NCBI RefSeq assembly: GCF_003481985.1
Contig: NZ_QUMD01000027.1
Location: 1-44,936, forward strand
From: Clostridium sp. OF09-36
GTDB lineage: Bacteria; Bacillota; Clostridia; Lachnospirales; Lachnospiraceae
DNA: 44,936 nt
Reading direction: 5' to 3'
In this document: piece by piece, positions 8,398-18,071 of the stretch
How positions within the stretch are numbered: position 1 is the first letter of the stretch
Layout of the letters: the number at the start of each line of letters is the position of its first letter
The notes under the pieces: model-generated
What the model saw: the letters and a program-made list of their open reading frames with translations, nothing else
Databases searched by the model: none
What the model was told of the DNA's origin: nothing
Translations under genes and position numbers: made by a program

Positions 8398-9224
8398 TAC
8401 TGTACACCTCCCAGTTCTTTCATTGCTGCTTCATAATCGGCATCCTTAACCGGAGCACCATGCCAGGTGTTCTTGCCCTCCATAAAGGAAATGCCCTTGC
8501 CCTTCACAGTCTTTGCCAGAATGATGCTCGGAACACCCTTAACCGATTTTGCGGTCTCGATCGCTGCGCTGAGGGCTGCCACATTATGTCCGTCACAGAC
8601 AATGGTATTATAGCCAAACGCCTTAAATTTCAGTTCGATGTCGCCCATCGGCATGATCTGCTCGGTAGTTCCGTCCAGCTGTACACCATTCCAGTCCAGA
8701 ATAGAGATCAGGCGGTCTGCTTTAAACTTGGAGGCGTTCATGCAGGTCTCCCATACCACGCCCTCGTTGATCTCACCATCTCCAAGGATCGCATAGGTGT
8801 AAGCGTCTACACCATCATGTATATCGGAAAGTGCCAGACCTAACGCGAACGGATAACCGGCTCCAAGAGGACCGGTAGATGCCTCAACTCCGGGAGTTTC
8901 CTTGGAACACGGATGTCCCTGCAGACGGCTGTTGATCTGACGGAGGCTGTGCATCTCTTCCATTGGGAAAAATCCTTTTTCTGCCAGCTCCAGATAAAGC
9001 ATCGGAGCAGCATGTCCTTTACAGAGCACGATCTTATCGCGGCTTCTGTCATTGATATTCTCCGGAGAGATATTTGCGTCGTTAAAATAAAGGTTTGTAA
9101 GGATCTCGCATACGGAAAGAGATCCGCCCGGATGTCCGGTCTGTCTCTCATGTAAGATTTCTATCAGGGTACGTCTGAATTTCAGGCAAAGAGCATCCAA
9201 CTCCTGTTTCTTTTCGTTGGTCAT
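8397..9224 (-). CDS. Transketolase, N-terminal subunit (TPP diphosphate-binding)
   Basis: 275 residues corresponding to the N-terminal half of transketolase. Visible are HPGGSLSVCEIL, CKGHAAPMLY, and the TPP/metal motif beginning ILGDGEINEGVVWE and ending in LDWNGVQLDG about 27 residues later. The ATG at 9224 has AAAGGAG upstream at proper spacing; the longer frame upstream does not. Two-gene transketolases are common in Firmicutes and often serve specialised sugar routes. It lies between the racemase-family gene and the C-terminal subunit in the operon from 10743. Confidence 0.93.
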   Translation of the reverse strand: MTNEKKQELDALCLKFRRTLIEILHERQTGHPGGSLSVCEILTNLYFNDANISPENINDRSRDKIVLCKGHAAPMLYLELAEKGFFPMEEMHSLRQINSRLQGHPCSKETPGVEASTGPLGAGYPFALGLALSDIHDGVDAYTYAILGDGEINEGVVWETCMNASKFKADRLISILDWNGVQLDGTTEQIMPMGDIELKFKAFGYNTIVCDGHNVAALSAAIETAKSVKGVPSIILAKTVKGKGISFMEGKNTWHGAPVKDADYEAAMKELGGVQ

Positions 9225-9247
9225 GTCAGTAGTCTCCTTTTCTATTT

Positions 9248-9907
9248 TTATATCGTTTTTAATGTTTCCTTCACCTGCTCCATACAAAGTCCGGGACTTG
9301 ACAGAACAGGGATCTTACAGATTTCTTCTATTTTCTGATCCAGATGTGCCATGGATGCCTGAGCCAGCACCACACAGTCATATCCGGAAATATCTTTTGC
9401 CATATCCAGAAGGATCGCATCGTGGCGGTCCATCTGCACTGCTTTCATCGCCTGGAACGCTTCTGCGTTGGCTTTGAAATCAATCTGGATGGTCTTATTT
9501 AATTTTGCTGCCTCTGCGTTTAACTTTTCCCGCATCGGTCCTTCGGTACTGCCTGCTGTCGCAAGAACCAGGATCTTATCCCCGTAGGTAACCGCTTTTC
9601 TTCCCATTGCATCGTCGATGGCAATCAGCGGAACCTTCACAAACGGACGGATCATGTTTACAACCGGAGTCAGGGTCGAACAGGTCACCACGATCATATC
9701 GGCTCCCGTCATCTCTGCAGACTTGATATCGTTATACAGGCGGCAGCGGTTTTCTATGGTAAACTCCCCGATCTCATTCGGATTATTCGCCAGGAAATCG
9801 TCCCAGAGATTATGGATCTTGACCGGTTCCCCCACATAATCCTTCAGCTGCTGTTCAAAGGAATTCGCTACCGTCTTTACGGTATGGATCAGTGCGATAC
9901 TTTTCAT
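9248..9907 (-). CDS. Aspartate/glutamate/hydantoin racemase-family protein
   Basis: 219 residues of the Asp/Glu/hydantoin racemase superfamily. The first catalytic-type Cys is present in VVTCSTLTPVV (about residue 76). The place of the second catalytic Cys reads VVLAQASMAHL, with Ala/Ser and no Cys. Members with one Cys include decarboxylases and atypical isomerases, so ordinary two-base racemisation is doubtful. The start overlaps the previous gene by 4 bp (ATGA), showing tight operon coupling. Substrate unknown. Confidence 0.82.
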   Translation of the reverse strand: MKSIALIHTVKTVANSFEQQLKDYVGEPVKIHNLWDDFLANNPNEIGEFTIENRCRLYNDIKSAEMTGADMIVVTCSTLTPVVNMIRPFVKVPLIAIDDAMGRKAVTYGDKILVLATAGSTEGPMREKLNAEAAKLNKTIQIDFKANAEAFQAMKAVQMDRHDAILLDMAKDISGYDCVVLAQASMAHLDQKIEEICKIPVLSSPGLCMEQVKETLKTI

Positions 9908-10743
9908 GCTTCCTCCTGTCCGTAAACCTTCTTCATGATCGGGATCAGATATTCAGCTGCACCCTTTGCCGCGCCTTCCATGCTTGGCAGCTGGAATATT
10001 TCCGTGGTAAATGCACCATCATATCCGCATTCTCTGAAGGTAGAAATGATTTTTTCAAAATCCAGTCCGCACTGGCCTGGATAGCGACGGTTATTGTCAG
10101 CCAGATGGACATGGATGTTATAGGAGCTGTACCGACGGATAGCCTCAAACAGATCCTTTTCTTCCAGATTTAAGTGGAACACATCCAGCATCAGGCGAAA
10201 ATTCGGCCGGTCTACCCGGTCTACCATATCGGCGCCCTCCGCGCAGGTATTGATGAAATTCGTCTGCATGATGGTAACTGTTTCCAGTGCGATCTTTACG
10301 CCCTTCGGCGCCGCGTAATCAGCCAGCTCCCGGAACGCGGCAACCGCCAGCTCCTCCGTCTGCTCTTTTGTCAGCTCCTTGCAGTACTGTCCGCGGATAC
10401 GCCCGATGTTGATATTGGCTCCCAGATAAGCAGCAAAGTCAATGATCTCCTTACTTCTGCGAATTGCCTCTTTCCGGTTCTCCGGATCCGGGTTTGTGTA
10501 GCTGAGCCCCAGCTGACCGAAGATTTCACCGGTGCAGACCAGAACCACCTTCAAGCCGTTTTTTTCTGCCTCACATTTTACAAACTCCCAGTCAAGCTCT
10601 GACGGATTTAACGTCATCAGCTCCACTCCCTGATAACCAAGCTTTGCGAGATCTGAAAAGCTTTTCTCCAGAGGTCCCTGATATGCCGTAACCGAATCTG
10701 CGATCGCAACATCCGGTGTGGCAACCTGATAACATAACTTCAT
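9904..10743 (-). CDS. Sugar phosphate isomerase/epimerase (xylose isomerase-like TIM barrel), third type
   Basis: 279 residues, starting MKLCYQVATPDVAIADSVTA. It is a TIM barrel of the xylose isomerase-like family with probable metal ligands in LETVTI, MLDVFHLN, IHVHLADNN and TTEIFQLPS. It resembles hydroxypyruvate isomerase/tagatose 3-epimerase type proteins more than the tandem pair downstream. It is the promoter-proximal gene of a seven-gene operon and sits about 40 nt after a sigma-54 promoter. A decarboxylase or epimerase role on a keto-sugar acid is possible but not shown. Confidence 0.85.
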   Translation of the reverse strand: MKLCYQVATPDVAIADSVTAYQGPLEKSFSDLAKLGYQGVELMTLNPSELDWEFVKCEAEKNGLKVVLVCTGEIFGQLGLSYTNPDPENRKEAIRRSKEIIDFAAYLGANINIGRIRGQYCKELTKEQTEELAVAAFRELADYAAPKGVKIALETVTIMQTNFINTCAEGADMVDRVDRPNFRLMLDVFHLNLEEKDLFEAIRRYSSYNIHVHLADNNRRYPGQCGLDFEKIISTFRECGYDGAFTTEIFQLPSMEGAAKGAAEYLIPIMKKVYGQEEA

Positions 10744-10784
10744 ACCCTCACTCCTTTTCTCTGACTTCCTGATACCAGTATATA

Positions 10785-10803
10785 GAGCAAAACATGTGCC
10801 AGG
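10785..10803 (-). promoter_or_regulatory. Sigma-54 (-24/-12) promoter of the isomerase-transketolase operon
   Basis: The minus strand reads CTGGCACATGTTTTGCTC, matching consensus TGGCAC-N5-TTGC with exact GG-N10-GC spacing. Transcription would begin near 10775, about 30 nt before the ATG at 10743. The GTTTCA-rich tract upstream is a candidate activator site. Confidence 0.85.
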
Positions 10804-10850
10804 TCTTACCGGTGCATTTTTCTGTCCCTTTTTCGTTTTTTCAGGAATTA

Positions 10851-10925
10851 TGTTTCATTTTGTTTCGTTGCGTTTTTCATTTTGTTTCTTAATTCTGCTC
10901 GCAAATGTTTCACTTTCGTTTCACA
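10851..10925. promoter_or_regulatory. GTTTCA-rich candidate upstream activator sites
   Basis: The plus strand repeats GTTTCAT, GTTTCG, TTTTCAT, GTTTCT, GTTTCAC and GTTTCAC within 75 bp, 50-125 bp upstream of the -24 box at 10796-10801. Similar tracts precede the tct and pdxA promoters. The end of the amidohydrolase gene overlaps its far side. Binding by one of the two local activators is inferred. Confidence 0.5.
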
Positions 10926-12078
10926 ACGTTACCATCCTGCATTACAAACGGTACGTTTGCCAGGCACTCCACATCCGTCAGCGGATTCCCATCTACTGCA
11001 ATGATATCTGCAGCATAGCCTTTCTTTAAGCTTCCGATCCGGTCTCCCAGTCCGCAGACCTTCGCGGCATTGGAGGTAACGCCCTTTAATGCGGTCACAA
11101 TATCTGAACCGAGCTCTACCGCATATCCGACCTCGCGGTACAGATAACCATGGTAAGCATCGGTTCCCAGAACATACGGAACACCTGTACTCATCAGAAG
11201 CTTCAGTCTTTCCCGGACGCGTGGCCGTTTTTGCGAACCCGGTATGCATTGTTTGCCGACAGAGTTTCCTCGCGCGTCGGATCCAGGAAAATACCGGAAG
11301 TAAAATCAACAATACATTTGGAATTTGCCAGCCATTCCGCATCCTGCGGAGTGCACATATACATATGCTCAATGACCTGTACTCCGCCGTCGATACAGTC
11401 TTTTAGGCCCTGACCGCCGATACAGTGCGCAGCAACCGGAAGATTCTTTCTTGCCGCCTCACTGACTGCCATGGCAATCTCCTCCAGACTTAAAAAGCTC
11501 GGCACAAACTCGCTCTCCGGATCCGGAACGCCCGGAGTGATAAACAGCTTTAACAAATCGACACCCTTCTTTAAATTTTCGCGGGCAGTTTTCCGGATCT
11601 CCTCCGGTCCGCAGTGCGGGCTTCCGATATATCCGGCACCGTGGCTTCCCTTCATGCCAATGCCTGCTGCGAGAAGCTTCGGTCCTGCCACCTTTCCCTG
11701 TTCAATCAGCTTTTTCAGTGTTACATCAATATAAAAACGGTCTCCCATGCAGCGTGCTGTTGTGACTCCGCTCATCAGATCTTTCCGGAAGCCATCCAGA
11801 GCGATCAGGGTCAGCTCACATTCTGTACTCCATGCCAGAAGCTCCAGATGCTCCGGGATCGTGGCGTCAATAGAAAGATGGTTATGGCACTCGATCATGC
11901 CGGGCATGAGGGTCGTATTCTTTAAATCGATCACCTCCGCACCTTCTACCGCAGGACACTCCGCCTGCGGTACGATCTCCTCTATTTTTCCATCACGGAC
12001 GATCACTGCCATGTGCTCTTTTAAATTCAGATCCTCGCCAACCAGAACACGGTCAGCTTTTAAAATAATATCGCTCAT
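10910..12078 (-). CDS. Amidohydrolase-family protein, imidazolonepropionase-like (one frameshift)
   Basis: Two frames make one protein of about 390 residues. The N-terminal frame has the first metal motif ECHNHLS, the Lys-bearing LLKLFITPGVP, then AAHCIGG and QVIEHMYM. The C-terminal frame (10910-11194) supplies the last catalytic Asp in VLGTDAYHG and the closing GSLKKGYAADIIAVDGNPL typical of the family. Adding one base near 11219-11224 joins them. Members hydrolyse cyclic amides, dipeptides, lactams or lactones; the substrate here is unknown. It begins 17 bp after the permease stop with a purine-rich AGGGGG site, so it shares the permease transcript. Ring opening of an imported lactone or amide is conceivable. 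Confidence 0.85.
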
Positions 12079-12095
12079 ATCTGTTTCCCCCTGCT

Positions 12096-13115
12096 TTATT
12101 CTGTCTCAGCCATCATGGCTTTTACTCCGGTCTTCTGCTGTTTTGCATTGCCAAGGCCATGCTTTTCGTTGAATTTTCTGGACCACCGTGCCAGAAATGC
12201 CACCAGAAGCGGTGTCACGATCGCTGTCACAATGGTTGCTGCCGCAATCTGCGCACTTGCAGTCTCAACCTGCGGAGCAAAGGACGGATCTGCATCTGCA
12301 ATCGCTGCCGGTGTTGTTGCGGCAACGCCTGCCACCGTACCGATCGCTGCTCCCATCGGATCTGCTTTCCTTCGGATCAGGCTGTAAATGATAAACGTAA
12401 GAATACCGGTTACCGCAACTGTCAGCAGTCCGAGAAGGATACCGGAAAAGCCGGCGCCTGCAATAGTGAAAAAGCTCATGCCTGCTCCAAGACAGAAACC
12501 ATTGAACGGTGGGAGAAGTGCCATAGCAGTGGAAAGAGTTTCTCTCCACTCATGATCCAGGTTACCGATGATAAAACCAATGATCAGCGGGATAATGCTT
12601 GCCATGATCGCGGTGATCGGGAATTTTCCGATCCCTGCTGTTCCAAGCGCAATCATCGTGAAAAACGGGCCGTCATTTAAAGTCAGGATCGCGGTTGCTC
12701 CTACGTCAGACTCATCGCCATACTCACCGGCAAGAGTTGCATAAATAACACCATTGGAATTGGTTACTGCGCCAATGACTGCCAGCGGAAGCAAACCCAG
12801 AAATCCGGCTTCTCCAAAAATTGCATTCAGAAGAAGTCCGATACCAAAGCCGCCAAAGAACTTCAGGGCTGTCAGAAACACGCCCTTGTATACCGTCTCT
12901 CCTGCTGCTTTTACATCAATCGTTGCGCCGCTGCAGAACAGATACAAACCGATCAGGGTTGGGATTCCATTCTTGAAAAGTCCCGTTGTGAAGCCTCCGA
13001 TTTTTAAAGCTTCCGGGAAAAATGTGTTTACCGTGCATCCAAGCAGCAGCGGGATTACCATTGCGCCTGCCGGAAATTTTTTCATTGTTCCGAGTATTCT
13101 GACATTACCAATCAT
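12096..13115 (-). CDS. 2-keto-3-deoxygluconate permease family transporter
   Basis: About 339 residues and strongly hydrophobic, with roughly ten predicted membrane segments, resembling KdgT-type 2-keto-3-deoxygluconate:proton symporters (ILGTMKKFPAGAMVIPLLLG near the start; LTLNDGPFFTMIALG and PPFNGFCLGAGMSF inside). I chose MIGNVRILG at 13115 because GGAGGG precedes it by 9 nt and because a longer frame from 13187 would start upstream of the predicted sigma-54 transcription start. The family imports uronate-derived keto acids, so it supports a sugar-acid theme. It is co-transcribed with the amidohydrolase and divergent from the second activator. Confidence 0.88.
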   Translation of the reverse strand: MIGNVRILGTMKKFPAGAMVIPLLLGCTVNTFFPEALKIGGFTTGLFKNGIPTLIGLYLFCSGATIDVKAAGETVYKGVFLTALKFFGGFGIGLLLNAIFGEAGFLGLLPLAVIGAVTNSNGVIYATLAGEYGDESDVGATAILTLNDGPFFTMIALGTAGIGKFPITAIMASIIPLIIGFIIGNLDHEWRETLSTAMALLPPFNGFCLGAGMSFFTIAGAGFSGILLGLLTVAVTGILTFIIYSLIRRKADPMGAAIGTVAGVAATTPAAIADADPSFAPQVETASAQIAAATIVTAIVTPLLVAFLARWSRKFNEKHGLGNAKQQKTGVKAMMAETE

Positions 13116-13181
13116 AACCTGTACCCTCCATACAAATCCTACTATGTTTTTTTGTTTCTGAACCAGTTCTGACATACTATA

Positions 13182-13199
13182 GAGCAAACCTTATGCCTA
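13182..13199 (-). promoter_or_regulatory. Sigma-54 (-24/-12) promoter of the permease-amidohydrolase unit
   Basis: The minus strand reads TAGGCATAAGGTTTGCTC. GG and GC are exactly 10 nt apart and TTTGCT matches the -12 element; the -24 box (AGGCAT) is weaker than at the other promoters. It lies about 65-80 bp upstream of the ATG at 13115. Confidence 0.7.
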
Positions 13200-13440
13200 T
13201 TTTTCCTTTTCACGCAGATTTTTTCTTTTTTTCTGTTTTTCACATCCCTTTTTATGTATTTTGCACAAATATCAATCTCTGTTTCAATGCATTATCACAA
13301 TTGATTCTTTTCGCATTATCTCTGCTGCATTCTATATTTTTCCAACTTCACCCGTTTTAAGATTGCATATCGTTTCATCTAATTGCAATTTATATCTTAT
13401 TAAAAATCATTTTGCAATCTTTTGCAATTTTTACTTTCTT
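13199..13440. promoter_or_regulatory. Divergent regulatory region with TTGCAAT and GTTTCA repeats
   Basis: This gene-free, AT-rich interval separates the permease from the second activator. It holds GTTTCAA (13281), GTTTCAT (13372), the palindrome AATTGCAATT (13381-13390) and two TTGCAAT copies 10 bp apart (13412 and 13422). The first type is shared with other promoters of the cluster; the TTGCAAT sites lie next to the activator's own promoter and could serve autoregulation. Confidence 0.45.
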
Positions 13441-13463
13441 TTCCGTGCAAATTCCTCTATAAT
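13435..13463 (+). promoter_or_regulatory. Probable sigma-70-type promoter of the second activator
   Basis: A perfect -10 TATAAT lies at 13458-13463 on the plus strand, 43 bp before the activator ATG. The -35 is poor (TTTCTT at 13435-13440, 17-nt spacer), which fits a regulated promoter. TTGCAAT repeats flank the -35 position. Confidence 0.5.
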
Positions 13464-13505
13464 CATCATCAGACAATAATTTTCATGTACAAATGGAGGT
13501 TTTCT

Positions 13506-15424
13506 ATGATCCACATGATTTTTTATGCTCCCTATCCCCAGATCGTCCCTCTCATTAAGCAGGTTTTCCAGGAACGTCCTGACTGTGATGAGCTTGAATA
13601 CGAAATTGTACAGGATTTCTATAATAATCCGCTTCAGGATCTGAACGCCGATGTCGTGATCGCCCGCGGCTTCTCTGCCCTGACCATGAAGCAGCGCGGC
13701 TACATCTGCGCAGAGCTGAAGGTCGGCGTCTATGATGTCATTGCTGCCGTCCTGAAAGCGCGCCGCATGTCTCCTGGGCTGTCTCACATTGCGGTGATCG
13801 GAGCCTTTAACATGATCTACGGTATTGAAAGCATCCGGGATGCATTTCCTGACATGAAGCTCTCTACCTACCCGGTCAATTCCGAACCCCTGCTTGCTGA
13901 CGCCATCCGGCAGGCGATTTCCGATGGATGTGACGCCCTGGTTGGCAACTATACAGGCGTTGAGCTGGCCAAAAAAAGCGGTCTTCCGGCTGTCATGATC
14001 GAATCCGGCCAAGAAGCCATCAACAATGCGATCGACGAGGCAAAATCCGCAGCCGAAATTGACTTAAGAGAGAAAATGCGCAGTGCCAGATGGCCAATAT
14101 CATGAACTATTCCTTTCAGGGCATCCTTTCCACAGATCAGAACGGCATCATCACATTCGCAAATAAATACTGCTATTCTATCCTGGACTCCGGCCACGCG
14201 CTCCTTACCGGACGCAGCATCCTGGATTTTTTCCCCAACCTTCCGGTGGAGGAGGTTACCAGAAACGGAAAAAAGCTTCTTTCCGAGCTGCACATCTATG
14301 CCTCTTACCACCTGATGGTAAACTGCGTTCCGGCGCCGGATAACAGCGGAAATACCGGCTGTGTTCTGACATTTCAGGATACAAGCCGCATCCAGGCAGA
14401 TGAGCTGCAGGTACGAAAAAAGCTGCGTCATTCGAGTTTTCAGGCAAAATATCAGTTTTCCAATATCCTGCACAAAAGCAGGATCATGGATTCTGTGATC
14501 TCCGATGCCATGACCTACAGCTATTCCGACTCAAATATCCTAATCTGCGGAGAAACCGGAACCGGAAAAGAGCTCTTTGCGCAAAGCATCCACAACTCCA
14601 GTCCCCGCAAAAACCATCCCTTTGTGGCGATCAACTGCTCGGCACTCCCGGAAAACCTTCTGGAAAGCGAACTGTTCGGCTATGTAGAAGGCGCTTTTAC
14701 CGGCGCTTCCAAAGGCGGAAAAATGGGCTTCTTCGAGCTGGCACACAAAGGCACTATCTTCTTAGATGAAATCGGAGATGTCTCTCCAAACCTCCAGAGC
14801 CGTCTGCTGCGTGTTCTGCAGGAGCGCGAGGTTGTGCGTCTCGGAAGTGATACCGTCATTCCGGTTGATGTGCGCGTTATCTCTGCCACCAACAAAAACC
14901 TGAAAGAGGAAGTGGCTAACGGCAGGTTCCGTCAGGATCTGCTTTACCGGCTGGATGTTCTGGAGCTGAACCTCCCGCCGCTGCGAAACCGGGAGCAGGA
15001 TGCGCTCTTTCTTCTGAGTCAGCTGATTTCCTATGAGCACGAGCGCACCGGCTGCATCCTGACAGGGCTTTCCGAAGAAGGAGCCAGCCTGATCACGCAG
15101 TATCCCTGGCCCGGAAATATCCGTGAAATGCGAAATTTCTGTCAGAGACTCTCCATACTGACCCAGAATCCGCTTGCCACACCTGCAGATATCCTGAAGG
15201 TCCTTCCGGATGCAGCTGCCGCCCTCACTCCAAACGGGCCGAAAAAAACGGACCGGTCAACGCCCGGGGACGCACCGGTCTATTCCCTTTACGATGAGCG
15301 GGAAGAAATTCTGAAGGCGCTCTATACCTTCCACAACAGCCGCACAAAAACTGCTGAATTTCTCGGAATAGACAAAAGCACCTTGTGGCGGAAAATGAAA
15401 AAATATCACATTCTTCTTCCATGA
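13506..15424 (+). CDS. Sigma-54-dependent PrpR-type transcriptional activator 2 (one frameshift)
   Basis: Two overlapping frames make one protein of about 639 residues, the same length and domain order as the activator at 2515-4434. The first frame (to ~14088) holds the PrpR_N sensor; the second holds the PAS-like segment, the AAA+ module with Walker A GETGTGKE, a canonical GAFTGA loop and Walker B FLDEIGD, and a Fis-type helix-turn-helix (TKTAEFLGIDKSTLWRKMKK). One added base near 14086-14090 (GCCAGATGG) restores a single frame. The ATG at 13506 has GGAGG 6 nt upstream. It is divergent from the permease and convergent with the tct operon, so it probably controls one or both. Confidence 0.9.
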
Positions 15425-15431
15425 TCTTTTA

Positions 15432-15478
15432 CATCAAAAATAGGGAATGCGCGAAATGGCGCATTCCCCATTTTTGAT
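15432..15478. terminator. Bidirectional intrinsic terminator between activator 2 and tctC
   Basis: A near-perfect stem (GGGAATGCGC / GCGCATTCCC) extended by ATCAAAAAT / ATTTTTGAT, so a T5 tract follows the hairpin on both strands. It lies between converging genes and should end both transcripts. Confidence 0.9.
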
Positions 15479-15499
15479 CAGTATTCTCAAAAGTCCATG

Positions 15500-16491
15500 T
15501 TACTTTAATCCATTTTCAGCCATATAGTCAGCCTCATACTTGGTCACGTATTCCGTTGCTGCTGTGGTATCCATGTAGTCTGCGATCAGCTTATTTGCGT
15601 CAATGTACTCATTCTTCCATGCATCCGTCTCGGATACGCTTCCGAGTACCTCGCTCCAGTAAGCTGCAGCCTCATCACTCATGGCTGCCGGAGCTGCAAC
15701 ACCACGCCATACCGGAACCTCTACATTGTTGTAATCTCCCACCTCACTTAAGGTCGGAGCATCTGCCAGATTGCCGGTATAACGCTCATTCGCCAGTGCC
15801 AGGATCGGGATCAGGGAACCGGCCTCGACATATTCAGAGGCTGCTGCAGGTTTTGCGATCACAAACTCCACATGTCCGCCTAATGCCGCTGTGATCGCGT
15901 CACCGGTAGAATCATAGGTAATGTAAGTCAGCAGGTCTTCGGATACTCCCAGTTCTGCAATCAATGCCTGATAGGTAGCAATATCATCACCCTTTGAGCC
16001 TCCGATCACTACCTTATTGCCTGCCTTTACTGCGTCAATGACATCTGCAAAGGTATCGTATTTTGCGTCTTTTCCCTTGAATAAGAGCTGCTTGTCCACT
16101 GCCATAACCGCAAGAATACGGAAATTAGAGGAACGGTTCTTGGTATTGGTCACCATCGGCATCAGATCGCCGCTATTGAAGGTCAGAAGCTGATAATCCG
16201 CATTCTTTTTCAGACCTGCCACTTCATTACGTCCTACCTCACCGGAACCGTCTGTCTTGTTTGTCACTACGATGGTCTGGCCATTGACAAGATTCTGGGC
16301 AGTCATAATATCGCTGATCTTACGGGTAAAAATATCCGATCCGCCGCCGGCGCTGGATGTACACATCCACTGGATTGTTTTAGTCGGAGTAAAGGTTCCA
16401 TCCTTCACATCCTGCTTCCGCCGCAGCCGGTCACCAGTACGGATGCTGCCATAACGCCTGCCATGATACCTGCTAAAAGTCTCTTTTTCAT
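15500..16491 (-). CDS. tctC: Tripartite tricarboxylate transporter substrate-binding lipoprotein TctC (one frameshift)
   Basis: A TctC/Bug-type extracytoplasmic binding protein of about 330 residues. The true start is at 16491, after GGAGGG, and gives a lipoprotein signal (MKKRLLAGIMAG, hydrophobic core, lipobox LVTGC). The mature part is in a second frame, joined by one added base near 16415-16419. The mature domain shows WMCTSSAGGGSDIFTRK and GGSKGDDIATYQALIAE, typical of the family. Such proteins capture carboxylates or sugar acids for TctAB. It is last in the unusual order tctB-tctA-tctC. Confidence 0.88.
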
Positions 16492-16533
16492 AATATAAAC
16501 CCTCCATTTTTTATTTTCACAGTTTTTGTTTTT

Positions 16534-18057
16534 TCAGGCTGCCGCACCTTTCTTTTTGGCCAGAACCGGGCGCAGGGCTGAAGCAAGAATAATCGCAAAG
16601 AAAATGATCATCAGCACACAGGTGATCGGTCTTGTAAAGAAAATGCTTAAGCTTCCGCCGGAAAGGATAAATGCCTTACGCATGTTGTTCTCCAGAAGCG
16701 GTGCCAGTACAAAGGATAACAGCATCGGGGCTGACGGGAAATTGTTCTTGTTTAAAAGATATCCCACAATGCCGGACAAAAACATTACAATGACACCATA
16801 CATGGAATTGCTGGTGCTATATGCGCCTACGATGCAGACTACCGTGATGATCGGGATCATGTATTTTACCGGTACGGACAGAATCTGGATCAGGAACGGA
16901 ATAATACAGATCGCAACCAGTAAGGTAAAAACGTTTGCCAGATACAGAGACGCGATCAGGCCCCAGCAGAACTCCGGCTCGTTCTCAAACAGGAGCGGGC
17001 CCGGAGATAAGCCCCACATCATCAGACCGCCTAATAAAACAGCGCCGGTTCCGGATCCCGGAATTCCCAGTGCCAGAAGCGGTGCAAAGGCGCCTGCAGC
17101 CGCTGCATTGTTTGCTGCCTCTGCTGCCGCAATACCCTCAATCGCGCCGGTACCAAGAGGCTCCTCACTCTTAAACTTTTTCTGGACAGCATAGCCCATG
17201 AAGGATCCTGTGGTTGCACCCGCTCCCGGAAGAACGCCGATGAAGGTTCCCATCAGTCCGGAACGAACCGCCGGCGGGAGCAGTCTCTTAAAATCATGTC
17301 CGGTCAGCATGGAACCGCGGATGGAAAGCTTCATCTCATTCTTTGCAGAACCGGCACGCTTCTCATTATCAGAATCACGGTCATTGATCAGCTTGATGAC
17401 CTGCGCAAAGCCAACCGCACCAATGACAAACGGGGTAAACGGAATGCCGCCAAGCAGATGCATGCTTCCAAACTCATAGCGCGGAGCGCCGGACAGGGTA
17501 TCCATGCCCATGCTTGCAAGCAGAATTCCAAAACAGGTAATGACTACACCCTTGATGGGATTTTCTCCGACCAGCCAGCTGATGGAGGTCATGGCGATCA
17601 GCAGGATCGCTGTCATCTCGGACGGACCAAATTTCAGTCCCAGGTTTGCAAGGCCGGGTCCCATAAAGGTCAGGATAAACATGCCGATGGTGCCACCGAT
17701 GCAGGAGGCCATGTTTGCGGTTAAAAGCGCCTGTCCTGGTCTCTTTCTCTTTGTTGCCATCGGGTAACCGTCCAGAGTGGTGCATACCGCAGGAGAATCA
17801 CCCGGGATGTTTAAAAGAATTGCGCTGAAGCTTCCGCCGTACATATTGGAATAGTACAGGGCGCCCAGCATGATGATTGCCGTTGCCGGATTAAACTTGT
17901 ATGTCAGCGGCAAAAGCAGTGCGACACCGGCCAGAGAACCAATGCCTGGCATTGCGCCAACAATCAGTCCAAGGACTGCACCAAGCATACATACTCCAAT
18001 GTTCATCGGAGTCAGTGCTGTGCCAAAGCCCTGGATCAGCATGGAAAAGTTTTGCAT
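16534..18057 (-). CDS. tctA: Tripartite tricarboxylate transporter large membrane subunit TctA
   Basis: 507 residues, about 12 hydrophobic segments. The family signature region is clear near the N-terminus (GAMPGIGSLAGVALLLPLTY and YGGSFSAILLNIPGDSPAV), and a second GVLPGAGATTGSFMGY repeat lies in the middle. TctA is the channel-forming subunit of secondary transporters driven by ion gradients. It lies 14 bp after tctB and about 40 bp before tctC, all under the sigma-54 promoter at 18576-18592. Confidence 0.95.
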   Translation of the reverse strand: MQNFSMLIQGFGTALTPMNIGVCMLGAVLGLIVGAMPGIGSLAGVALLLPLTYKFNPATAIIMLGALYYSNMYGGSFSAILLNIPGDSPAVCTTLDGYPMATKRKRPGQALLTANMASCIGGTIGMFILTFMGPGLANLGLKFGPSEMTAILLIAMTSISWLVGENPIKGVVITCFGILLASMGMDTLSGAPRYEFGSMHLLGGIPFTPFVIGAVGFAQVIKLINDRDSDNEKRAGSAKNEMKLSIRGSMLTGHDFKRLLPPAVRSGLMGTFIGVLPGAGATTGSFMGYAVQKKFKSEEPLGTGAIEGIAAAEAANNAAAAGAFAPLLALGIPGSGTGAVLLGGLMMWGLSPGPLLFENEPEFCWGLIASLYLANVFTLLVAICIIPFLIQILSVPVKYMIPIITVVCIVGAYSTSNSMYGVIVMFLSGIVGYLLNKNNFPSAPMLLSFVLAPLLENNMRKAFILSGGSLSIFFTRPITCVLMIIFFAIILASALRPVLAKKKGAAA

Positions 18058-18071
18058 ATTCCGTTTCCTCC

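Noticed and set aside
7462..9224. Sulfoquinovose (sulfo-transketolase) or apiose pathway
   Set aside because: Split transketolases occur in both, but no sulfoquinovosidase, sulfo-sugar exporter, apionate enzyme or kinase is present, so naming either would be a guess.
13116..13187. Longer permease start at 13187
   Set aside because: It would lie upstream of the predicted sigma-54 start site and lacks a good ribosome-binding site; 13115 has GGAGGG.
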